Part shown: in pieces, positions 36,816 to 47,800 of the stretch | Layout of the letters: each line of letters starts with the position of its first letter | Numbering within the stretch: position 1 is the stretch's first letter | From: Sitta carolinensis | Taxonomy: Eukaryota; Chordata; Aves; Passeriformes; Sittidae | Assembly: GCA_032173965.1 (NCBI GenBank) | Contig: CM063284.1 | Location: 115,356,410 to 115,420,409, forward strand | Length of the DNA stretch: 64,000 nucleotides | Reading direction: 5' to 3' | Notes under the pieces: model-generated | The model's database searches: none | What the model saw: only the letters and a program-made list of their open reading frames with translations | What the model was told of the DNA's origin: nothing | Position numbers and translations under genes: made by a program

Positions 36816-36990
36816 GTGGTGCGTGGTGGTGGTTTCCTTTTTTTTTCTTTTATTTCTGTGTTGAGCTCTTGGGTTTGGTTTGGGGTTTTTTGTTTGGGTA
36901 GTGGTTTTGGTTTGGGGGGGTTTAGGGGTTTTGGAGGGTTAATTATTTTATTTGTTTGTCTTGTTTTGTTTTTTCTAAGTGTGCTGTTTG
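36816..36990 (+). repeat. G/T-rich low-complexity tract with G-quadruplex motif
   Basis: The + strand is almost only G and T over about 150 bp. At 36914-36938 it contains G7-TTTA-G4-TTTTGGA-G3, which satisfies the canonical quadruplex pattern. The apparent ORF here (Gly/Phe/Leu-rich) is a composition artefact. Confidence 0.7.
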
Positions 36991-39188
36991 CCTGCTGTCC
37001 AGATGAGGAGACTTAACACAGGGAGGCAAAGCTGAATCGCTCCAACATCAGCAGCCACCTGCTGCCATGCTGCGGTACAGAATGTGAAAGCAGAGGCTGT
37101 CTGTTTCTTTCCTTGCCCCACATCCAAACACCTGCTTCCAGCATCCTGATGCAGGCAGTTTGTGGGCCAGTTTATGGACTGGCAGTGCAGGACAGCCCTG
37201 TCCTCTCCTCATTCCTTCGCCTGGAAGGAAGATGTGGGTGCATCATCACCCGGCTCTTGAGGCCGTCCCTTCCCACAAAGGTGGGGTTCTCTCACCCACA
37301 GCACCTGTGCCAGTGTACTGTTTGGCACTTAAGTTTTGTTGTAGTAGAGTACAGACTGGTTGGATTTATAGGAGAGTGTTCCAGGCTTCTTTTTAAGCAC
37401 ATTGTATGGATAATATTTTTGTGTTGTATGCTCTTTTCCAAAAGCTGCACATTTCGTCCTCACTCAAGGGTTATATTGTTTGGTTTATTGCCTTCCCTGA
37501 ACACCTTAGAAGTTGTTACTACTTTGTGCACTCAGCAATGCTCCCCATCAGGAAAGAGATGGCTTGCAGAGCTGGTCATTCAATTTTTGTTCCCAGTTCC
37601 AAGCTTTTATTTGCCTATACATTAATATTTGCCATGCCTGATGAGACTGGGCTTTGCTCCTGCTGTCAGTGACACAAGTTGCACGTTTTCTCACAGTCTA
37701 GCAAAGGGATAGACAGACAACAGAACTGTTGTCACAACTGGAATTGACACACCATATGGTCTCTACATCACCTTTCTTTTCTATATTTATCTACTGCAGA
37801 AAAATTATTGAAAACAGTCATCCATTTCCAAACTCAGGTCTTCAATACAAACTGTTTTTTTTTCTTCCCCAGCTTCCTGCATTTTGTTCATAGAGGCACT
37901 GTTATTCTTATACTAGCAAATAAAAAAGCTCCTCAGGTGCTAAAAATAACCTAGCTGTAACTCTATAAAGAATTATTTTCTGCAATTTCTTACTTTTTAA
38001 GCAGCAATGTTATTTAGTATTCCCAGTATGTGGGCACCTCTGTTATGTCTGTTTTTTCTCTTAATACCACAATATAATCTCTGATCCATGGGTCTGTTAC
38101 TGTTGTCTTCTCTTCAGTTTGCAGCTTCCTATTGCTTTATTAAAGAAGTCAGTCTAAGCTTATATAACTTTAATTCTGGGTTGTTGTTTTTTTTTTTTTT
38201 TCCTTCAAAATAGGTTCTATTTAATTTCTGACAGTGTTTTAGGACTTCCAGTCAAAATTGCTTAAGCAAAATAATCTGATGGGGAGTGTGATAAAACAGG
38301 ATTAATCTGTACATTTCTTCAGAAATTTTGTCCTGCTTTGTCTCTCCAAAAGGCTTCGTTTTTGTCCATTCTAAACTAAACTGATCATATGAAGAGGATT
38401 CAGATGTTGTATGAAGGATGTTGGAATCATGGAGAGCATAAAATACCTCTGGACAAATACTCAAAGTTCAAAAGAACGTAAAGAGGTCAGAAACATAAAA
38501 CGAAATGCAAAACTGCAATTATCTTTACAGAAGCATATCCCAAATGAAAATGTTGCATGTTGTGGAGAGACTTAAAAAAGGGTAATGCCATAAAATACTT
38601 GAGAATAATACCAGGAAGGGCCTGAAATACAGTGGGAGGGAGCCTCACAACAGTTTGCCATATAAAGATGCCCAGCTGCAGGGGGGAATATTGGCTCTGA
38701 AGATTTGATTCTGACCCCACTGAAGTTGGATCCCTGTTGGATGGTTGGATCCCTTTTCATGTTGGTTGGCATTGCAACGAGCTCTGTTTGCCCTATGTGG
38801 ACACCTCATCTAGGCAGTCAGTTGTAGGTGCTTTATACCTTGGGGGATATTGTCAACAATATTTGGAAGTATTTCAGGAAAGAAAAACACAAGTGTGAGA
38901 AATAGAATTGAAGTACAAAAGAAACTTTCAATATAGGTGATTTAACAATAATCAGGAATTAACAGAGAAAAATGTAAAAGTACTAATTTTGTAGATGCAT
39001 ATATCCAGAGAATGTTTCCCAGTTACAGAAACTGGGAAAAGGCTCTACCACCTGAGATTTCCAGTTCTAGAACTTACAAGCCATTATCTTAGAGATGGTA
39101 GAGAATAATCTCCAATTGGCAGGATTGGAGAAAGGATCAGTCCCTTTTTCTAACGTCTGTAATTCCTAATTGGTTATTAGTCTTTTAG
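36991..39188. other. intergenic sequence without a recognised gene
   Basis: Frames at 37113-37625 (+, 170 codons) and 38252-38720 (-) lack domains, homologues I know, or splice context. A poly(T) of about 16 lies at 38185-38201. No transposon is recognised. Confidence 0.35.
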
Positions 39189-39369
39189 ATGTGTGAAAGC
39201 TATAATAACAGTGCTTGTCTCTGATTCTCCTGCAAATCTCCCACCAGTGAAAAAAAACCTGTACCCTCTGAATGAACTTTGCTGTTTCTCTAAAAACCTA
39301 TTAACTAAATTAGGCAATGTGAACTTCACTTACTATGACAGATTTGCTTTCTGTTGTCATAATACAGAG
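39189..39369 (+). CDS. isolated exon-like block
   Basis: After the acceptor TCTTTTAG (39181-39188), a 181-bp block stays open to a donor GAG|GTAATA at 39369/39370. It reads about 60 codons containing VKAIITVLVSDSPANLPPVK and later LLTKLGNVNFTYYDRFAF. It begins by completing a codon and ends in phase 0. Composition is more protein-like than its surroundings. No partner exon was found nearby, and a CR1 copy starts 140 bp downstream. It could be an exon of a distant gene, a decayed exon, or chance. Confidence 0.2.
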
Positions 39370-39510
39370 GTAATACTGACTTTTCTTCTCTTTATAATTT
39401 CATTCTCAGCTCTCTCATGTAACCTATCTCCATCTACATAAAGTGTGGTGTTTTTTCCCCCCCAGGCTGGATCTATTCTGGCACATCTCCTTGTTCTATT
39501 CTTTAAAACT

Positions 39511-40045
39511 GAGAATCAAATAATTGTTTAGGTTCGGAAGGACATACAGTGTCACCAAGTTCAACCCTTAACCCCGCACTGCCAAGGCCACCGTTAAATC
39601 ATGTCTCTAAGCACCATGTCTCCACGTTTTAAACACCTCCACTCAACGCTTTCCATGGGCAGCCTGTTCCAGTGCTTTTCATGAAAAAATTTTCTCGACT
39701 TTTCCATGCACAACTTGAGACCATTTGCTCTTGGCCTATTGCTTGTTACCTGGGAGAAGAGACTAACCCCACCTCACTACAAGATCCTTTTAGGTGGTTG
39801 TAGAGAGTGATAAAGTCTCCCCTGAGGCTCTTTTTCTCCAGGATGAGCAACCCCAGCTCCCTCAGCTGCCCCTCATAATATTTGTGCTCCAGCCCCTTCA
39901 CTTTCCTCTTCTCTGGACTCACTCCAACATCTCAATATCTTTCCTGTAGTGAAGGGCCCAAAACTGGACACAGGATTCAAGATTCAGCCTTGCTTGGTGC
40001 CAAGCACAGGAGATTACTGCTCTAGTCTTACTGGCCACACTGTTT
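39511..40045 (-). mobile_element. CR1 LINE 3' fragment
   Basis: The reverse complement of a CR1 3' end. The + strand starts at the element's terminus (GAATCAAATAATTGTTTAGG) and proceeds through GGGCAGCCTGTTCCAGTGCT, CTCCAGCCCCTTCACTTTCC and TCTTCTCTGGACTCACTCCA to CTGGCCACACTGTTTC. It contains the end of the reverse-transcriptase ORF in degraded form and the 3' region. It is 5' truncated, and the exact inner boundary is uncertain. Confidence 0.85.
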
Positions 40046-41743
40046 CATCCTCTGGGTAAAACATTGCTAACCCATGCATTTATCCAAAACTCATTAAAAC
40101 AAAGTTCCTACTCCTATTAGAGCTTGTCCAGATTGGTTTCCCCATTTGGGAATCTTTTGCAATGTCCAGTGACAAGCATGGCTGCTTCATTTGCTCATGA
40201 TTATTCAGTAGGTGTTGCTTCTCTGGTTGATGCCTCTCAGTTTTGCCTAAGCCTATAGCCAGTGGGCAAAGTTCCTTCCAGGTTACCTTCCTTTGGGCTG
40301 CCCGTGCTGCTCGTGCTTGAAGATGCCTGTGGGGGATGTGTTGCAGTTTTGAATCAGTAGGATAACAGTTAGGGACAAGGTAAAATACCTCATGTGGCTA
40401 TCCATTAAGCTGTTCCCCTCTGGATTCATGTGTAAACACCACAGTTGTGCAGGAACGGTTCTTCTGTATAAACAGTTGTTGTGTTGTGCCGAGTGTATTA
40501 ACCTTTTTTTTGCTTAAGAACTATAGGAGAATAAACACAAATGTTGAGTCCAACAACTAGAAAGTACTTTGAGTAGGTGTTGTTACAAAGGTGCATTTGG
40601 AGCTAGCCCTGCCTCCTGCTCCAGCCCTCCAGCAAATAGCAGAGCTTCAAGGGAAGAGAGTTGGGGCTTTCTCCCTTTCACCTTCCACTACCATGGGACC
40701 TGGCTACATCTCCCACCTTCCTGCAGCAAGCAGCTACTTCCTCAAGGAATTTTGCTCTCTTGAATGTGGTGGGGTTGTCTCATTTGCAGCAAGGTGGGTG
40801 CTCTGCTGGCTTGCCAGCCTCAGTGCCCGAGGTGCCGTAATCGTCAGTGTGCTCTGGCCCCAGCGCCGGCTTCCCCGCAGCATTTGTCAGCGCTGAGTCG
40901 AGGTGCTGGCACGGCAGCGAGCAGCCTCCAGCAGAGATAATTCTTATCGTGTGTGCTGCTGGCTCAGCCCTGCTTTGCCTCACATGGTGACAATTTCTGC
41001 CTGCCATCAGTCCCCCCTTTGGATCCCTGTCATGCAGGCAGCCAAATGATGTGTTCATGCAGTTTTAGTGTTTGTGCCTTCAGTCCCCATCAGCAAACTT
41101 TGGGAAACTGAATTCTGCTTCCCAGTCACTTTGCCCCTTTCCTAGCATATTTAGTATTCACTATCTCCTGTGCTGACCTTGTTCTTTAAATTTCATTGGG
41201 ACTTGTCTTGTTCTAGACGCAGGTCAGCAGGAGAACAGTCAAGTGTGAAAAAGCACACCGTCGCTGTTTTAGGGTCAGAGCAGCACGAGTGACCTAAATT
41301 TGAAATGCTCTATACTCCATGGCTGATCCAGCATCCTCAGGCTGCAGCCTATCTGTCTGCTGCAGTTGCAGACCAAGAAGTGATTTTGTTCAGGAGCAGG
41401 ATTTCCACCAGTTTAATCTACTAAAATCTAGTGTTTAGAAATCTGGAGCAAAATGGAGGGTAAAAGAGAAAGCAAGAGAAAGAAATGCAGAAAAATGCAA
41501 GTTGTGATTGAGAAGCTCGAGTGAAATAAAAGATATTGCATTTTGGCCATACAGTGGGGTGTGTTCTGGCAGTTCAATTTGTTAATTTTCTAGAACAGGC
41601 ATGAAATCGCTATATTTATGTATATAGGAATTAATAATAGCTTACAAAAGCAACACATTAGCTTTTTTTGTGTGGGAGGAGAAACGAAGAGCTGCCTGAA
41701 GGTAAAACATTTCTAATTCCTTTTTTTAATTTATTTTTGGTTT

Positions 41744-41746
<3 letters not shown>
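40046..41746. other. intergenic, mildly GC-enriched
   Basis: The part at 40,560-41,060 has more GC and a few CpGs, with overlapping small ORFs on both strands. I see no promoter elements or exons I can support. Confidence 0.35.

Positions 41747-41792
<46 letters not shown>
41747..41792 (+). repeat. 46-nt poly(T) run
   Basis: Forty-six uninterrupted T residues follow TTTAAC. On the minus strand this is a poly(A) run, as would follow a retrocopy. The adjacent minus-strand sequence has no AATAAA-type signal immediately upstream and no protein I recognise, so I call it a homopolymer repeat. Its exact length is likely unreliable in an assembly. Confidence 0.9.
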
Positions 41793-41797
<5 letters not shown>

Positions 41798-44700
41798 AGC
41801 TCCTTTTTCATTGTGTGCATTGCTGTTGCCCACACTGATGCTGCTGATGCTGGAGGAGAGCATCTGTGCAGTCTGCATAAATTGATTCAGGGGGTGGCCA
41901 CCTGCACTTGGTGCTTCCTTCAGGTCATGCTGCCATGGTTTGCCACTGTCTTTTGTGCGGGCATGAGCACGGGCAAACACATCCAAGGTGTGGAGTGCAA
42001 GTTTGAGGAGCGCTTGGCATCAGCCCCCGCACACGCCGGTTGTGTGATGCCTGCTCAGAGAAAAACACAGAACAGAAAAAGCCAGGGAGGTTTTCCTCTG
42101 TAAGGTGAAGCTTGTAGGAGCATGCCTTGCATTGCTTTTGCTGTTAAAAGCAGATATATTTTTGTTGGTTTGCTTCTAGACCACTAAATGCTCCTGACTT
42201 CTTTCCTCACCCCCAGTATGGCAGGAAGGGAATCCTGTCGTTCCCTCTTGGACAAGGAACAAACCCTGGGTGATTAGTAGTGATGACCCAGCAGTACTTT
42301 CTACAATTAATGTGAAAAATTCAGGGTTTTTTTGGTAGGGGTTTTGAACACAACATGAGAGAGGGTTTGGGGTGGATCCCCTCCCACCCCTTTTTTCCCT
42401 TAATTATGAGAAGTTTCTGAGTGATTGTGCTGGTTGAACCATCCAGAGGAAAACAACAGCTTTCCTGCAGGGGCTTGCAAGAATTTCTACTGGGTTTTGC
42501 TGATGCCTATTTTTATATCAGAGATGGCACTCACATACTGACATGTCTAGTCTATCTGCTTGTGAATATATTTCATTTCCATGTGCATCCAGCCTTGCAG
42601 TGTGTTTGATAAGTTGGGTTACTTGTTTTAGTTCATATGTGCTTCTCCCTTCCCCTGGAGCTAATCCAGAAAATATCTTGAAAGAGAAGGTTTTGTGGGG
42701 GGGAGAAGGAGATTTGATTTGCATCATAAGGAAAATATGAGAAGTTTTCACAAGATGTGATGACTACATTTGATATTCTGTAGTTTTTGTTAGTCTAGGA
42801 GTGACTTTTTTTCTCCTCTCTCCAAAACTGAGGGATCGGGGGGGTATTCTTCTCCTTCTTTGGTATTTTAATCTAGGAACTAAATAACTTATTTAATGAA
42901 TAGGTTCGCTCTCTGACAGTATTTCTGACATTTTCCTCTTACTCTTATCTCCCCCATCCATAAGGTAGGTTCTCTTTACTCTTTGTAAAATATTTTGCAT
43001 TATAAACAGTAACACTTTGCTTAAGATCTTCATCCTTCTCTGCAGGAGATGGAGAAGATTTATTTAGCAATTTTGTGTGGTTTTTACTCCAAGTTATTGT
43101 GCTTTTGTGTATTTCTAGAGAAATGCACATATGTGTACAATGTAGTCTTGCATATTTACTGATATAAATTTCTTCAGAAAGAGCGGTAGTTGTTCATTTA
43201 GTGAACTGTGGAAATTAGGTAAGCATTCATACTTGTTTAATTTTATTAAAACAAAAAAGATTTACCCAAAGATTATGCCCAAAAATCAGAATACTCTGTT
43301 TGTGCTGAAGTCCTGAAGCAATCCCAAGAAACTAAGAGAATCTAAGAAGAAGGAATTTAGTTCTTTATTTTAAATACTGCCCAGTTGGTGGTTTTGACAG
43401 ATATTTCTTGTTGACTATTACCTCACATACATTTTACAAGATGAAGCTTAAAAACCTGATTTTTTTATCTACCTACTGATTCCTGTTTTATCTTATCCTT
43501 TTGCTTTTATCCATGTATTTTAATCCAGAACTCATAATGAAATTCAAGCTTTCAAAACAGTTCACAAAATCATCAATTTAATGCATGGTTTGTCACTTTT
43601 ACTTTCATAACAGCTGTAAGATAAATAAAATAATGAGATATTTACAGCACAAGGTCAGGCAGTTTTTGTGATAGCAGCTTTTCATATAAGATTACAGCTA
43701 AAAAAGAGGGCAAGTGCTGAGTTACATAATTCACTAAAGTTTGACACTTAGAATTTGTGTTATAACAGCACTTCATAGGCTATAGATGGGGCTGTTTCAA
43801 GTTCTGTTGTAAATCTGACTTTACAAGGCTTTAATGTTCTGTAGGCTAATAAAACTCACTCTAGGATTGAATGTGTGAAATAAAAAAAAATAAAAATTGG
43901 TGTTTTTAATATATTTTAATGCTCAGGGTGTTTTGTCATCTTAGATGTTTTTTCACCAAGATTGCATTGCTCTTGGATTTTTGAATAAATCTTAAAGCTT
44001 ACCTTCGTGTATGAGGGAGGAGGGGCAGGAAAGAAAACGAAAAAAAAAAAAGGCATCCCAAAAATAGAAGTCTTGCATTTACACAGTAAAGTTTAAGGTA
44101 TCAACATGAGCTTTTGGCACTGGAGAAAAGGGCATAAATATTGAGCATGAAATATAGTGTAATAATAAGTGATAACATTTTCACATGGTTGAAGTATAAG
44201 CCTTCCAGGAGCTACAGAGGATAAGCTGTAAGTCCCAGAAAGTCAGCTTTTCTGAGACTACCGCTGTGCACTGCACATCTCTCCTTGTTTGAAACATCTG
44301 GGGTGCTAAGCAGGAGAGGAAATTGTCTGACCTGAAATTTTTAGGGTTTATGTAGTTTTTGCATGGTATTGTTTGAGGGATTCACCTGCTTCACAACTAC
44401 CATGAAAATGCCAGCAGTTAGGAAGTGTGATTAAAAATATTCATCTCAGTTCCACATAAGCAGTGGTGGCTTAGAGGAGGAGTTATTCCTCAGCCAAACA
44501 TGCAGCACTTTGCCATTGAGGCAATCTCAGTTCAAGGCAATGCAGAGCTGCAATAACCTGCCCCAGAAACCTCGTCCCCTTCCCTTGGTGGTAGTGGCGC
44601 GAGAACAGTGAAAACTTTAGCTCAAGAATACTGTGTTAACATTTCCCTCAATCCCTGTGCTACTTTGTAGTTTATGCTAGTTGTGTTCAGTACTGGAGCT

Positions 44701-44827
44701 CTTGTTTCTGGCTCCCTTGTCTGAGCTGGAAGGAGAGGACTGGCACATGCAAGGGTGACCCCAGCTCGACCATGACCAGCAAGGCATTCAATGGCCTCAT
44801 CTGGGGGAAGAAAACCCATGCAAGAGC
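41793..44827. other. intergenic sequence, nothing supported
   Basis: Apart from short A runs (for example near 44,040) and a TTAATATATTTTAA patch near 43,905, I see no repeat, exon pair or RNA gene. Confidence 0.35.
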
Positions 44828-44864
44828 ATAAACTAAGGTCAGGAGGTACCTGACCTTAGTTTAT
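44828..44864. repeat. near-perfect 37-bp inverted repeat (hairpin)
   Basis: The 16-base arm ATAAACTAAGGTCAGG is followed by the loop AGGTA and its exact complement CCTGACCTTAGTTTAT. The arms place two AAGGTCA nuclear-receptor-type half sites in inverted orientation, nine bases apart (44835-44841 and 44851-44857). This could be a foldback or template-switch product, a cruciform-prone site or a receptor-binding site. It is too short for a typical microRNA precursor. Confidence 0.8.
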
Positions 44865-47800
44865 TCCTCTCATCCCTACTCCTTCCCCTGTGTCCCTGGG
44901 CTTGAAGTCATTGGTTTCCTCAGTGGATATGATAAGCTTTCATCAGTGTTTGGTGACGGTAGCGTGCTACCCCTTCTTCACCCAGTTGTGGTGTCCCAGG
45001 ATTCCTGGCATTTCTGTTCCAGCCGGTTTCCATGCACAGGGCATGTTGTGTTTTGTTGCTGCTGGGTGAAGCAAAGAGAGCTGGGGAAGCTGTTGACTCT
45101 GCCCACCACACAAACTGTGCCACGGGGACCCAAGGAGCCAGTCACAAAACCTGCGGCACACAGCGATGCTTTGGACAAGGGCGCACTGTTGTTTTGTCTG
45201 TAAGTCAGCCACTGGGAGGGACCCCGTGGGCTGGGCTGTGCTCTTTTGGGCTGGCAGAGATAACCAGGCTTGCATTGCACAGGTGCACAAGAGACCTGCC
45301 AGGGATAAAAGGCGAAATCAGTGTTGGATAAAAGCAGCTCCAAAAGATAGCGTGTCCTGTTACCTTGGTCCCTGGTGAGGTGGCCAGCTGCCAGCTCCTC
45401 GCAGACAGCTCCAACATGGGCTTAAACGAAGTTTAAGACTGCTGGTTGTTTATCTAGCGTTGTTCATTGTTCTGTACAGGCAATTGCAGAAATTAAGGAT
45501 TCAAATATGGGGGTAAAATAAATTTGTTTCTTCAGATTTTTAAGTATTGCCTTTATTCTGCATGTGTAAGAAGCTACGGTCCACAGCTTTCCTCACAGTT
45601 AGGCAAGAAAGTAGTTTTTCTTTACATTAGACACTGTTGCTTCAAGGTAGAGAGGGAGAGATTGAAAATTTATTGGTGTTGTGAAACTATGTCCTGTCCA
45701 GATATACTCTGTGGTAAAAAAACAAAAAAATTTTATTTATATTATTTTTCCTATAACGAGATCTTCCCTTGAACATTTTTGCATGCTGTATTGTTTACTC
45801 ATGTTTTCTAATTTGGGCTTGAAACTGCCAGGCATCTGGGGACTTCCTAATCCTAGTTCTTGTCCATGAGGAATTATTGGACTGGAAGAGAGAGAAATTC
45901 CTGCAAGAAATAAGGCAAGGATAGGAGCTTCAGGTGAGCACATCAGAACTCCTCCTAGAAAAAGGGAATTAAGGTATCTTTGGTGGTATGAATGCTTTAT
46001 TTGCTTCAATTTGCATACTTTGAATTCATATTGTATTGAAGTCATGCTCTGTCAGGCAGGACAATTGTTCAAGTGCCTGATATTTTGAGCACACACAATA
46101 GCGCAATCCTTTTAAAATTATTATACCTGGTTGGAGTATATCTGATTGTTTGTTAGAACTGTTGGACGTAGGAGGTTTTGTTTTAGGAAGTGTTAAATAA
46201 TGTGCCTGTAGGCACAAACCTCAACTTTTGTATGAGGAGGACTCTGCTGGATTGTTCCAGAGGTGTAAACAAAAAAAAAAAAAAAAATAAAGTGTGCTCA
46301 TTTTAACCTTTGGTGCCTTCTGTAGTTTCATTTCAAAGTACAGAATCCCTTACTTTGTGCAGTTTCTGTTCCTAGTGACGGTTTAGTTAAGGGACTGAAG
46401 CACAGACAAGTCTGAACACAGACCAGTGGTTTGCTTTGGGTTTATGTGCTTTGGTATCAGCAGTGTGTGGTGAATTGGCAGCACAGCAAGTCCTGTGATA
46501 AGAGTGAATCTGTGCTCCACCTTGAAATCTTCTGGGTATCTCCTCCTCTGAATGGGGCTGAACATAACAGGAGCATAATCTGGGCAATTATTCTTGAGAG
46601 GTGCTGTCATGATTTGAAGGAAAAGGAGGGGGGTCAGAAGCTGCTCTGTGCTGGCCTCGTGGTGCACAGTGGCTGCTTGTGGATACCACCTCTGCTTGTG
46701 TTGTGAAGGTCCTGGGATAGGTAAAGCCAGGTTTAGCCACACTCATATTTTAATGACATAACCCTTTGAGGGGTGGCTTTGTATACTCATCTAGTACCAG
46801 ATCAGAAAATAGGAGTAGTCTTACTAAGCCTTTGCTGCATGTTTGTTGAGGTTATGGAAGCATACGGCGAGGGCTCTTTTGCATTGTGTAGAAAGTGAGT
46901 TCTTCCTTGGAGATCTGCTTATTTTTATTTTTGAGTGTGTGTAGATTTAACTGAAGAACATGTGTTCACACAGTTGTGCTATTTAAGTTAATGTGGGGTG
47001 ACTCAATGTGTATTTACTGCTGCAAGCCCACAGCGATTTCCACAGAACATTTTATTGTCTGAAGACAATGCTAATAATGGTAGCATTAAAACAGCATTGG
47101 ATTTTCACAAGACCGTATTCTGTTCCCAGAACTGCCAAGGGTCAAAGAGATTTGCCATTGTCAGATAGGAGCAGGAGCTGGCCTGCAGTGCAAACAGTGC
47201 CCTCCACTTCCTCTGGGCTGGGCTGGGGTGTCCTGCCCCTCTCTACTCCTGCTTCCTGGGACCTGCTCCAGAGTTTGTCACAGCAGCAAGCACCTCTGCA
47301 AAGCTAGCACTGCAGTGGATGGCTGTGGTAACACAGCCCCTTCCCAGGATGATCCTACAGTAAGCTGCTTTCATCCAACAGGTGATCTATCCAGCAGCAT
47401 CTTGGCTAGCAAAAAAGGCTGGAAAGGGCAGGTAGTTATTTGGCTGCCCCTCACCTATCACTGCTGTGGTGCTTGGTCCCACAAGGTATGCAGTTTGCTG
47501 AAGGAGAATTTGGGATAGGTGTAGTGTTTTGCATATTTTGGCTGCTTTGGCATTCCCATAGCTCTCAAAGCAATGATTTAGAAGTGATGCAGTTTACATT
47601 GGTTGTGCTTTTCTTTACCATGAGCTTTGGTGGGAGGATTGTAGGATGAAACCAATGGGACTGTGGTGGCTAGTGGAGGGCAGCTGTCTTTGAGGTATAG
47701 GTTATAAGTGCAAATAAGTTGTTCATTATGAAATTAATAAGCATTACATATATATTATTAATCCTTAGCACCACCTCTTATTGTGTAAAAACTATACTAG

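Noticed and set aside
36816..37016. Gly/Phe/Leu-rich ORF that looks like a membrane protein
   Set aside because: It is the translation of a G/T-rich low-complexity tract.
37113..37625. 170-codon ORF, the longest outside the CR1
   Set aside because: No homologue or domain recognised and no promoter or splice context.
41726..41986. ORF with a poly-lysine end
   Set aside because: The lysines are the reverse reading of the 46-nt poly(T) run.
44828..44864. microRNA precursor
   Set aside because: A 16-bp stem with a 5-base loop is too short for a typical precursor.
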